Shown one piece after another: positions 47,248-57,573 of a stretch of 64,000 nt of DNA; position 1 is the first letter of the stretch; each line of letters begins with the position of its first letter. This DNA comes from Canna indica. Its lineage: Eukaryota; Streptophyta; Magnoliopsida; Zingiberales; Cannaceae. The position numbers and the translations under genes are program-made. The DNA lies in assembly GCA_034359265.1 (NCBI GenBank), contig CP136890.1:101147501-101211500 (forward strand). Reading direction: 5' to 3'. The notes beneath the pieces were generated by a model that was not told the DNA's origin, searched no databases, and saw only the letters and a list, made by a program, of their open reading frames with translations.

Positions 47248-48797
47248 ATGAATAATGTTTCTTCCACAGCTCCCATCACAAAGAAGCCTCATGCAGTGTG
47301 CATTCCTTTACCTGCGCAGGGGCATATAACGCCCATGCTCAAGCTCGCTAAGCTCCTCCATTCCCATGGCTTCTACGTGACCTTCGTCAACACCCACTTC
47401 AACCACAAGCGGCTCCTCCGATCGCAAGCTATCTCCTCACTTGATTCCCACCCGAACTTTCGCTTTGAGTCCATCCCCGATGGCTTGCCACCGTCAGAAG
47501 AGGACGCGACGCAGGATCCCGCTGCGCTTTCTGATTCCACCTCGAAAAATTGTCTGTCTCCCTTCCTTGACCTCCTGCACAGGCTTAACCAAGAGCCCCC
47601 GTCGACATCACCTCCGGTGTCGTGCATCGTCTCTGATGCGCTTATGAGCTTCACCCTCGACGCTGCCAAGGAGCTTGGCATCCCTGAGCTGCTTTTGTGG
47701 ACCGCCAGTGCTTGTGGCTTCATGGGTTATCTTCATTACCAGCATCTCCGCGAAAGAGATCTCGTGCCTCTCAAAGGTTAAAAAATAGAACATGCTTTGA
47801 GAAGATATCAAGTTTAGATTTTTGACCATTTGCTGAAAAAATTGATCATCAATTCATTTGTGTACTTAATTGTACAGACGAGAGCGATATCACGAATGGA
47901 TATCTAGACATGTCGATCGATTGGCTCCCGGGGATGAAGAACATGAGGCTGAAGGATTTCCCCTCCTTTGTCCGCACGACGGATCCAAAGGACATCATGT
48001 TCAACTACTTTGTACGAGAGATTGCAAGAGCTCCCATGGCCAGTGGAATCATCCTAAACACCTTTGACGAATTGGATCAACCAATCCTCGATGCCCTGGC
48101 ACCGATGCTCCCACAAATGTACACCATCGGCCCAGTCTCTTTGCTCCCCCAAAGCAACTCATTAGCGTCGATCCGATCTAACTTGTGGAGGGAGGACAAT
48201 AGATGCTCGGAGTGGCTCCATGATCGAAGACCGGGCTCGGTGGTGTATGTTAACTTCGGTAGTGTCACGGTGATGAGCAACAAGCAACTCATAGAGTTTG
48301 CGTGGGGGCTTGCCAACAGCGAGTATGAGTTCCTGTGGGTGATAAGGCCGGACCTCGTGAGGGGAGACACGGCTATACTACCACCGGAGTTCTCGGAGGA
48401 GACCAAGGAGAGGTGCTTATTGGCGAACTGGTGCTCGCAAGAGGCTGTGCTGTCGCACAAAGCGGTGGGAGGCTTCTTGACCCACAGTGGATGGAACTCA
48501 ACTATTGAGAGCATGAGCGGAGGAGTGCCGATGCTGTCTTGGCCATTCTTCGCGGAGCAACAAACCAACTGCAGATATGCATGCACAGAGTGGGGGAACT
48601 GCATGGAGATTGATAACAATGTGAAGAGGGAGGAGGTGGAAACGTTGATTAGAGAGTTGATGGGGGATGGAGAGAAGGGGAAGGAGATGAGGAAAAAGGC
48701 AATTGAGTGGAAGGAGAAAGCCATTAGGGCAACTCAGCCAGGTGGCTCATCTCTTCTGAACTGGGAAAGATTAATCAAGGAGATGATCCTACTTTGA
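47248..48797 (+). CDS. UDP-glycosyltransferase, UGT85 type
   Basis: Two exons, 47,248-47,776 and 47,878-48,797, give 482 aa. The intron has GT/AG ends and falls between AAA G and AC GAG, a position common in UGT85 genes. Family 1 glycosyltransferases move sugar from UDP-sugars to small molecules in the cytosol. Visible residues are the catalytic His26 (PAQGHITPM) with its likely partner Asp130 (CIVSDALM). The 44-residue PSPG donor-binding box is at about 361-404, starting [15 protein letters not shown] and ending FFAEQ; the last Gln is typical of glucose users. Within it the usual HCGWNS reads HSGWNS. The acceptor cannot be told from sequence. The start ATG follows a purine-rich leader. Confidence 0.93.
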
Positions 48798-49349
48798 AGG
48801 AGATATTCAAATTTTTTAATTAGAGTGAGAAAATATAAATTTTTACCTAAAATGCAATAGAGTGGCAACCATCAAATGAGGTAGGCATCTTGACAAACCC
48901 AATATGACTATGGTTGATTCCATAGGTCTACAAAAAAGTTTGAAAATTATCCCAAATCACGATGATTTGGTATCCAAAATATCGCATTAACATTACACAT
49001 TTTTTATAGGTGTCCAAGCAGTCCAAGCACTAATAATAAATCAGTATAATCTTGAGGTAAAAGGCGACACTACTATGTAATTATTAGACTCGACCTTCTG
49101 CGAGCTACTTATTATGATGGTAGTCCTGCAACGTCACTGGTGTTCCAAATTTTTGCTTCTCTTTCAACATTTTTTCGTACGCTTTGATTGTCCTGCTCCT
49201 CCAACTATCGTGGTCTTCATTTTGCATGTAATAATCAAAATATAGTTCATTTATCCAAAAATTAAATTTGGAGGTGTTAGTGTTGATGGCCTTCAATAAT
49301 TGTATCAAGAGGATCTACGATTGATCTTTTCCCATTGGCTTTTCTAGTC

Positions 49350-49626
49350 TTAGATGGTTACTGTGTGTATGTCTGACAAGACAAAGCTTTTGGTGCTATT
49401 TTGGAAACAAGACATTTAGAGATGCATATGGTAGCTGCAAGAATTCATTTGCAACCTTTGTATGATAGATGGTGATGGTGCAAACTTCATCTCAAATATT
49501 TGCATGTGTCGGCAATCGGTTGTGAACGGATTGTTGAAGCTACCATATGCATCTCTAAATGTCTTGTTTCCAAAATAGCATCGAGAGCTTTTGCCTTTGT
49601 CAACGACATACGCACAATAACCTTAG
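49350..49626. repeat. Inverted repeat, hairpin of precursor-microRNA size
   Basis: Left arm about 49,350-49,436 (contains tgctattttggaaacaagac and atttagagatgcatatggtagct). Right arm about 49,538-49,626 (contains agctaccatatgcatctctaaat and gtcttgtttccaaaatagca). The inner 45 bp or so pair almost perfectly and the outer parts with bulges, around a loop of about 100 nt. No target is known. Confidence 0.65.
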
Positions 49627-49902
49627 AGTGTTGTATTCTCGCCTGTGGTACAAATTGAATTGGTACTAGTTAGAGAGATTTAAGTAATAATCAAGAAGAA
49701 AATAATAATTTTATGATAACAATTGAATAATTTAAAAATAAAATGAATAAATAAGTAAACAAAATAATGAATTATTACTTGTTGGTGTATGTCTGAATTG
49801 GCGTACTTGAGTATTATCTCTTTATGATGATATCAAAGAAAGCCTTATATTTGTTCTGCACCTTCAAAACCTTGATGCTCAATCAAATTGGCTCGATTTA
49901 AC

Positions 49903-50038
49903 TATCACACATTAACATGCAACCATATTGCTTCTTTTGCCTCTTGAAACTTTCGATCGATCGTCAAATGTCGTCAACCTTAGCATCAAGATATGGACAT
50001 GAAAATTCACAAGAAATTGGAGATGCAATACCTCAACC
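49903..50038 (+). repeat. Left copy of 130-bp direct repeat flanking the CACTA element
   Basis: cacattaacatgcaaccatattgc through gagatgcaatacct matches 53,799-53,930 with roughly a dozen differences. It lies immediately against the left terminus of the element. Confidence 0.75.
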
Positions 50039-50987
50039 CACTACTAGAAACTTGGTCTTCAGCAACGGCCTCTCAAGCCGTTGCTATTTGCAACGGCATT
50101 CTTACGGCCGCTCGAGTCGTTGCTGATGATGTTAATTATCAGCAACGGCTTTCTAACGGACAAGTGAGCCGTTGCAGATGATAACTTATTAGCAACGGCT
50201 TGCTAACGGACAAGTGAGCCGTTGCTGATGATAACTTATCAGCAACGGCTTTCTAACGGGCGAGTGAGCCGTTGCTGATAAGTTTATATAGGTCGCAGAT
50301 CGCGCCCGCCCCCCTTCTTCCTCCCGCTGCTGCTGCCGCCGCCTCCTCTCCTGCCTCTCGCCGCCGCTGCCGATGCCGACGATGCCTCCCGCTACTGCCG
50401 ACACTGTCAGGTATGTACCCTCCGGTCGGCCGTCTCTTCCCGTTGCGGCCGGTAGAAAATCCGACCGAAACCCTAAAAATAGGGTTTCGGCCGGCGGCGG
50501 TCGGCCGATGGCCGCCGCCGGACCTTGTACATTGGCCGGACAGTGTGTCCGGCCACTGTACGCCGGCGCCGGAGTCCACCTGACTCCGGCGCCAAAATTT
50601 ATAGTTTAATAATATTTTTTTATTTTTTAATTGTTAATTAATTATTAATTAATTATTTAGATTAATTGTTTAATTTGTTAGAATAATTTTTAGGGTTTAG
50701 ATTAATTTCAGAATTATCCACTTCGGACGCGCGCCGGAATCGTCCACTTCGGACGCGCGCCGGAATCGTCCAATATGGACTCGAACTGTCTCGAAACATT
50801 TAGAAAATAATCATCCATTCGACGAGTTGATATGTTTCACGTACGCATCGACGAGTCGGATATGATTTAGCAAAACCTTAGATCCGTTCGGGGATTGTAT
50901 ATTCGTGTAAAAGAAGTAGATGATCTTTTATACGATGTACAATTCTTGAATTGTCCCTGATTGGACAATTTGGGAATATAGTTATTT

Positions 50988-51163
50988 GTACTGCACTTAC
51001 GTTTTTATTTTAACTGTTAACTAATTATTCTAAATTTCAGCAACATCTCTCTTGTTCTCCGATACGCGCCCAGATGATATGCGTATTCGGAGAACTATAG
51101 GGAGATGCTGCCGAAATTTAGAATAATTAGTTAATAGTTAAAATAAAAACGTAAGTGCAGTAC
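50988..51163. repeat. Near-perfect hairpin inside the CACTA element
   Basis: Arms of about 80 bp (gtactgcacttacgttttta.. and ..taaaaacgtaagtgcagtac) are separated by about 13 bases. It lies roughly 80 bp upstream of the TNPD-like start. Confidence 0.8.
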
Positions 51164-51244
51164 GAATAACATAAATCCCGAATGGAATAGGACAATCTCA
51201 CCTAAAGACATTAACCAAAGAAATTGTCATTGATTGACAGAATC

Positions 51245-51605
51245 ATGTCGGCTGATCGAAGTTGGATGTACCGACGTCTTGATCGTGGAGCTTTAACGAA
51301 TGAGTTTCGATTAGGCATAACGTACTTCCTAAATTTCGCCTATTCGAATCGGAATTTCGTTAGCATGGGTGATCAAATCCGATGTCCGTGCCGCATTTGT
51401 TCGAATGGACAATTTTTGGATCGGGAGACTGTCACTCTGCATCTATATACCAAAGGATTTGCACCAAGATGAAGAAGATAAAGAAGAGGAAGAAGATGAA
51501 GAAGAGGAAGAAGAAGAGGAAGAAGATGAAGAAGAGGAAGAAGATGAAGAAGAGGAAGAAGAAGAGGAAGAATTCGAAGACTATTATTCAGATGATGAGG
51601 AATAA
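51245..51605 (+). pseudogene. CACTA transposase (TNPD) N-terminal remnant
   Basis: MSADRSWMYRRLDRG, then FLNFAYSNRNF, IRCPCRICSN and VTLHLYTKGF are the hallmarks of the transposase-associated zinc-binding domain that opens TNPD-type transposases. The frame stops at 51,472. An overlapping frame then runs through a GAA/GAT-rich stretch encoding only Glu and Asp (about 51,470-51,590). The catalytic part, normally several hundred residues, is deleted. Confidence 0.7.
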
Positions 51606-51680
51606 TTGTAAAGTATATATTTTATTAAATATATCTCTACTATTTATACAATAATCTGATTATATGTCTGTTCGACAGAT

Positions 51681-53194
51681 ATGTCTGGTCGTGGTTATCG
51701 ACGCAGGAGAGCTTCGGAGTCTCCGATCGGTGAGACTCCAGCACTTACTCATGCTGCTGATCCTCCTGTTGCTGATCCTCATGCGGATGATACTGCCGAG
51801 GCTAGTACATCCAGACGCAGGCGGCCACGCGGGCCGAACAGGTGGCAGCCTCCACCAGCCACAGAGTCACGTAGATTGATTAGCGTGATTGGGGAGCGGT
51901 AATATATCATGAATTATGAATCATTACAAATTCATTATATCATAATATAATATTAAAATTTATTTTTGTTGTGCAGGTTCGAGCAAGAAGAAGTGTCGAG
52001 GAGCATTTCTTCTACTATTCGACGATACATGCACGGGGCATGACCTACGTGGTCTCACGTGCCTAGCGAGCACGTCGACATGTTATAGCGCGAGTTTGAG
52101 GCACGTATTATTATTATTTTTACATGCATGATGATATATTAATATTGGTACTGATATTATTATTTTGGAGGCTCGCTATACATGGGCCGAGGACCAGAGG
52201 CCCTTCATTTACGCTGCCTGGGAGGCTATTTCCCGGGCAAGGTACAACGGGCAGCTGGGGCAGGCTCGGTCCCAGGCGATGGCCCGAGCTGGGACCACTA
52301 ACATCGCGGAGACTCGGGGATACGGCCCCGATTGGATTACTCCGGATATATGGGACCAGCTCATGGGAATATGGTCGACGGATCGATGGCAGGAGGTTTC
52401 TCGGAATGCGGCTAGAAATCGCATATCGGGGGGAGCAGCGCGTCACACCGGCGGCTCTGTTGCATTTGCAGTGCACGTGAACCGTATGGTAAGTATATCT
52501 TTTAATTATATATTTTATTTGTTAGTATATGTACTAATTAATGTATTTGTTTTGTAAATATAGACGATGGTGTCGGATGACGGGACTGTCCAGCGACCCT
52601 CCCCGATGGCGGTGTTTGAGCGGACTCACCGTCGAGCACATGGGACGGGGGAGTACATCGACAACCGCGCTGCATACATTGTGGTAATTATATATTTGTT
52701 TAAATTATTCATTATATATTTATAATTTAAGTTTTATGATAAATATTAAACAAAAAATCAAACTCGAGTAGGAGACGTACAGCCAGACGGTGGTGCAGCG
52801 CGGGGGTACCCCCGAGGACTTTGACGCAGCATCGTGGGTCGAGGCCGCAGGTGGCTGGGACCATGGCCGCGTATATGGCTTCGCAGATAGTGGTCATGCG
52901 CGAGCCGTGCTAGGGCCACTTGGGGCACCGACCCCTCCGGTCGCCGATGAGCGGCCGTCCACCTCTAGATCCAGTTATGATCATAGTAGCAGAATAAGGA
53001 CTCTAGAGGAGACGGTCGCGCGTCAGAGTCAGATGATGGCGGAGATGCATGCTATGCTACGCAACATGTCAGGTCATCCCGAAGCAGGCATCTCTTCGGC
53101 ATCATCTAATCCATCGTCCTCGAGTCAGTCCACGCCGGTGTACACTCAAGCACTCCAGACCCCACCATATGATCCAGACCATCCTCCATCGTGA
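51681..53194 (+). pseudogene. CACTA-associated Transposase_24-like (TNPA-type) gene with two nonsense mutations
   Basis: Five exons can be placed with consistent phases: 51,681-51,898, 51,977-52,100, 52,171-52,488, 52,564-52,683 and 52,772-53,194, about 400 codons. Exon 3 carries the plant En/Spm Transposase_24 pattern (ARNRISGGAARHTGGSVAFA). Exon 4 has VFERTHRRAHGTGEYID, and exon 5 a coiled-coil-like IRTLEETVARQSQMMAEMH. In exon 2 two expected tryptophan codons are TGA and TAG (about 52,040 and 52,086). The donor after exon 2 would be GC (gag|gcacgt). Such proteins are thought to bind the subterminal repeats. This copy should not give a full product. Confidence 0.7.
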
Positions 53195-53798
53195 TCGTGA
53201 GATTTTGTTTATATTGACTTTGTTACTGAGATATTGAACTTGTTTAATTTATATTGACTTTGTTACTGAGATATTGATACTTCAATTTTGCATTTGAATT
53301 GTTTTTATACTATCGTGGATAATTATCAATATAAATATAATTGTTTTGATGTATATCTTGATGTGTTTGTGATGTGTGAATGAATGTGTGAATGAATGTA
53401 TGGGTGTGTGATTTATGTATCTGATAATGTATCAATGTATCAATGGAAATTTAAAATTTAAAATTTTTTCGTTATCAGGTTCACATCATCAGCAACGGCT
53501 TTCCCACGGCCGTCCGTGGGAAAGCCGTTGCTAAAAGTTTATCGAAAGTCGTTGCTGATGACCTACAGCAACGGCTTAGCGACGGGCTTTTACTAACGGC
53601 GTTGCTACGGACTCAGCGGCCGTTGCTATTAATGTTATCAGCAACGGCTCCGTGTCCGTTGCTGATAATATTTTTAGCGACGGCCCGAGCGGCCGTTGCT
53701 GATACGTCGCTAAGTTATCAGCAACGCGAGTTTCTATCACGGCTCTATTGCAACGGCTCGGCCGTTGCTGATGCCCATTTTTCTAGTAGTGATCGTCG

Positions 53799-53935
53799 CA
53801 CATTAACATGCAACCATATTGCTTTCATTGCCTCTTAAAACTCTCGATCGATTGTCAAATGTCATCAACCTCAACATCAAGATATGGACATGAAAATTCA
53901 CAAGAAATTGGAGATGCAATACCTGAACCAACCTT
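53799..53935 (+). repeat. Right copy of 130-bp direct repeat flanking the CACTA element
   Basis: Matches 49,903-50,038 but continues beyond it as ..cctgaaccaacctttcg, while the left copy ends at the transposon. Confidence 0.75.
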
Positions 53936-55372
53936 TCGAATGGTCGATACGATAGTTCGATAATACAAAATGTTGACTGGATTTGATGAAATGTGATTAC
54001 AATAGAATCATTTGGGGATTGCTTTATCTAACTATCACTTCTTGTTCTTATTGCATGCATCGTTGATACGTGGTTACTTCGATACTTGGGATGTAAAGTC
54101 CTGGAATCAAGATAAAAAACATCAATAGAAGACCTACCATTGAAGGTGAGGAAAGAGAAGAAGCCTGAAATTGACTCCTCGGCTTTAAGTTCGAGTTGCC
54201 TTCATGATGGAGCTTCAACCAATATGATAACCGAAAGGAATAGAACTACTCTCGTTCATTGTTGCTATAGTCGAGTCAATGATGAGCTGATGTTGTTAGT
54301 GTCGTCGTTGTTGTTGCCATACTCAATGAAATTCTGGATAATACCAACGATCTTGATCAAATGCTACATGTTTTAAAGAAGCACGAATGACAACTACAAG
54401 CTCTAGATCCTCCTCGACATCATCACCACAACCCTAGAATTCATTGTAGTACATTCATAGTAGCTCTTCAGTTGAACTCCGCTTGTTCTGCATCTCGTAC
54501 TCATTGCTCTATATTCACAATTTTTTTTACAACAATAATCTAATTATATATTGAAGAGATTCAATTTATTTATTTATTTTATTATTAATATTATTATTAA
54601 TATTATTATTAATATTAATATTATTATTATTATTATTTACTTTTAGTAACTTAGTTACTAAAGTAATTATGATCTTGATTTATTTACTTCGAATGAGATC
54701 CATGAAATCTTCATTTTATGTATCATACCAATTTGATACTTGTTTAAATCAGTGAACTTTATAGATTTGACACTTATTATATGAGCTTTAAGTCATATCA
54801 CTGTGTTATGTTTTCTATATAAAATATTTATTTGATGGAAAATAACAAAAAATCTTCCTTCCTTATCATTATCATTGAGTATTTGATATGTTGGAGTAAA
54901 CTGCAAAGTGAGTTATTACATGTCAAAATGTTCGGATTTATGTATACGACAATTGAAATAACCTAAATTCAAATTCATAATTTTGTAAACATTTTAACAT
55001 TTTAACCTAAATTGAAACCTCCTCCTTTTTCGACCTCACTGTGTGCCTTTGCATCCCCCCTCACTCGTCGTCTCTTCCCTCCTCTCACACGCTCGTTACC
55101 TATCGCCTACTTATGCAACTCGTTCATTCATGCCCTCGTCTGCACTCGTCGATTCCGCAAGTCCATCATTGTTTATAGGGACATGTTGAAGGAGTCGCCT
55201 TCGTCCTCCTCGATCGAGCATCCCTTCGGGTCGATTCAAGTTTAGCAGTCTTACCCCTCATCGGTCTCAAAGGAAAGGTCCAAGTCCTCTCCTTGCACCG
55301 ACGGCCTTGTCTCTATGTGTTGATAAAAAAAATCATAATATTATGCCAATATATATGAGATACAAATCTTAG
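53936..55372. other. Spacer right of the CACTA element
   Basis: No gene supported. It includes an ATT-rich microsatellite at about 54,555-54,640. A 77-codon plus-strand frame at 55,012-55,245 contains IHALVCTRRFRKSIIVYRDM, which faintly resembles a pentatricopeptide repeat start. It is too short and isolated to call. Confidence 0.4.
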
Positions 55373-56515
55373 TCGATCTCCTGAACAAGTGAATTTCTAT
55401 TACCAATTTAATTATACAGGATGAATTAATTACTATGGTTAATTAAACTTGACGGAATCATATATTTCCATGACTTATGAGTTATCAACAATGCCACGTG
55501 GCTTGTAAATTGTTGATATGGGATGTGATCTTAATGATCTTTGAGTTTTTTATTTTTGATTGCAATTTGCAAGCCATGTTGGATATATTAAAAAGATAAT
55601 AGAATATATTATTTAGTACATTCCTCTAATATGCATTTAAAACTATATTCATGTTTAGCCACCAGATTGTAAAACAGGTGTTGCAGTGAATTGGCCATTT
55701 TTGAAAGTGTGGCATATCATCAAGCATGTTTTAAGATGGTTGATGAGGCCCAGGATATTTTTTTACTTAGCAAAATGAGGAAAAATAGAAGCATTTGAAA
55801 AAGAGACTTATCCAGTCACTGTCTCATTTCTAAGGAAATAGACCATCCTTCAAGCCTGTTTGGGCCTCATTTCTAGCAAATGGGGGTGGACTTGTTACAA
55901 GGCTTTAGAAAAATGAAGGGTTGCAGGATCCTTAGTCCTTACCATCATGCACCATAGAATGGCAAGCAGTGCTGAGCTCGTCGGCTTGGCTCGTTAGATT
56001 TTAGTCAAGCATAGGGCTGTTCATTGGGTTGGGTATACACAATGAACCTGAAATCAACAAGCTCTCATTCTAGCCTTTTCAACTGATGTGTATTTACTTC
56101 ACTTAATTTTATGTGTTCCTTTAATCAATTTTAGTAAATTGGGTAGAAAATTTCCCTCTGTATTCCCGTTCCAATTTTCATATGCATATATTTCTACTAG
56201 CTCTAGATTCAAATAACAAAATGTGTGAGCAAGATTTCTTCTCCGTTTAAATTGGTAATATATAGGTATAAATTAGAAACATTATCATTCCAAACGTAGA
56301 CAATGGGAACATGATTAATGCAAAATGATATCATAATAGCAGCGTTGCTGTTAATTAATGTGTGATGAATCTTCCGAGCCGTTTTCAGATCAAATCGTTT
56401 AATAGTTGGAATCACAATGAGCATAAAGCAAGAAGAAAGACACTTCTTGGCGAATTGAAGACTTGAAGTAGGAGAGCGCGCATACGACAAGGTATATATA
56501 GAGAAAAGGGAATTA
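55373..56515. repeat. Segmental duplicate of 45,538-46,425 (right copy)
   Basis: The two blocks of homology are 55,373-55,595 and 56,280-56,500. The right block reaches to within about 15 bp of the stop codon of the small plastid-protein gene, so this copy is probably the original and includes that gene's 3' flank. Confidence 0.75.
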
Positions 56516-56516
56516 A

Positions 56517-56813
56517 TCACTTCTTGGCGAAGAGGCCTCCGAAGCCGCCGGACTTCTTCTTCGGGACGGCGACGGAGGTGGTGGACTTCCTGGAGCCGTT
56601 GCTGCTGCTGCTGTTGCTGCCGTTCTTCTCTCCCACCTTCTTGAGAATGGGGTCCGTCTCCAGCAGCTGGTCCTCCTTCTGCAGCCCGCCGAGGATCCAG
56701 TCCAGCAGCCCCTTCTCCTCCCCGCTGCTACCGGCGCCCTTCGCGGCCGCGGTCGCCGCGAACACCCTCCCCCCGGCGGCCGCCGCGCCCAAGGCCATGC
56801 TCAGCGAAGCCAT
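56517..56813 (-). CDS. Small plastid-targeted protein of unknown function
   Basis: A single-exon 98-aa frame. The N-terminus (MASLSMALGAAAAGGRVF) is rich in Ala and Ser without acids, like a chloroplast transit peptide. The mature part has a conserved-looking LLDWILGGLQKEDQLLETDP block, a Ser/Asn-rich linker and a basic, glycine-rich end (KKKSGGFGGLFAKK). I recall similar short plant proteins linked to thylakoids or photosystem preparations but cannot name one safely. The GC-rich frame is open across its full length, and its 3' flank is duplicated at 46.2-46.4 kb. Confidence 0.7.
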   Translation of the reverse strand: MASLSMALGAAAAGGRVFAATAAAKGAGSSGEEKGLLDWILGGLQKEDQLLETDPILKKVGEKNGSNSSSSNGSRKSTTSVAVPKKKSGGFGGLFAKK

Positions 56814-57573
56814 CGCTCTTCTTCTTGTTCTTCTTGCTATCTGGGATTCTGACTTGTGAGGCTCGTTGGTTTTGATGGTCGTGTGGCGTAAGCATATTGG
56901 CGTGCGGATATATGACAGGGGGGAAGAACGGTGTCCACATAATTTTAATCAGCGGATGTTTGGAGGACACCGCAGCGTGGCTTCTGCGGGATAGCGCTGA
57001 GGGAGTCTCGTCCGCATGCGTCTTATCCGCACCATGCAGCGAATGAGGACACAAAAATGCGCGTTGCTTATTTCTTTCTTTACTCGGTGTTCATTTTGTT
57101 CACTTTGTGAGGATTGGGAAATTTATACGTCTGTGGTAAGGCATTGGACAAGTTGTACAACTTCATCCTCCACTCTGCTCGCATGGCTGTCTGTAGAATG
57201 GCAATACCAAACTATATAACTTCTCTTAACAAGTTAGGCTTCGCTGGGCTGGGATTTGCTCTACATTAATTCATGGGCTGGAAGTTGTCATTCTTTTACT
57301 AGTTCGTCAGGCCCATCGATCCTTATCTACTTGTAAATCCGCGCATAAAGTCCTCCGACTTAGAGAAGCTGAATCAATTTGCAAGAAGAGATATTTCTAT
57401 TTAACTCCAAAATTTATATATAACCACGCGTAGCACAAACACATGATGCACTCTTCCTCTCCATTTTCCCTCTAAAAATTACAGCAGAAGCATTGACTTC
57501 TTTGAGCTCAACACGACCAGTACACAGTTGAAGCAGCAGAGAAATTGGACACCGCAGTATATATTTGATCAGC
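56814..57573. other. Intergenic spacer, plastid-protein promoter and BAHD 3' flank
   Basis: About 56,814-57,050 is GC-richer and should carry the leader and promoter of the small plastid gene. No other feature recognised. Confidence 0.35.

Larger units (their letters stand above)
48798..50038. other. Unresolved repeat-like region left of the CACTA element
   Basis: No gene could be named. Minus-strand 49,105-49,308 is an open frame of 67 codons (ending ..KFGTPVTLQDYHHNK) without a recognised domain. It may be a scrap of a transposon gene. The notable item is the inverted repeat at 49,350-49,626. Confidence 0.4.
50039..53791 (+). mobile_element. CACTA (En/Spm) DNA transposon, 3753 bp
   Basis: Terminal inverted repeats are CACTACTAGAAA at the left and TTCTAGTAGTG at the right. 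Next to them lie dense subterminal repeats of agcaacggc/gccgttgct in both orientations (50,060-50,285 and 53,480-53,785), as expected for transposase binding in this superfamily. Inside are remains of both usual genes, in the usual order. The 3-bp flanks are acc and atc, so no perfect target duplication. With the large transposase gene reduced to its first domain, the element is non-autonomous. Confidence 0.88.

Noticed and set aside
49105..49308. Minus-strand 67-codon open frame
   Set aside because: No domain recognised and no supported start or splice context. Kept only as a note in the spacer entry.
52120..52480. Long open frames antisense to the CACTA accessory gene
   Set aside because: Antisense of GC-rich exon 3, no domain.
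55012..55245. Possible pentatricopeptide-repeat gene start
   Set aside because: Only one vaguely repeat-like stretch (IHALVCTRRFRKSIIVYRDM), no further repeats downstream, and the frame ends after 77 codons.
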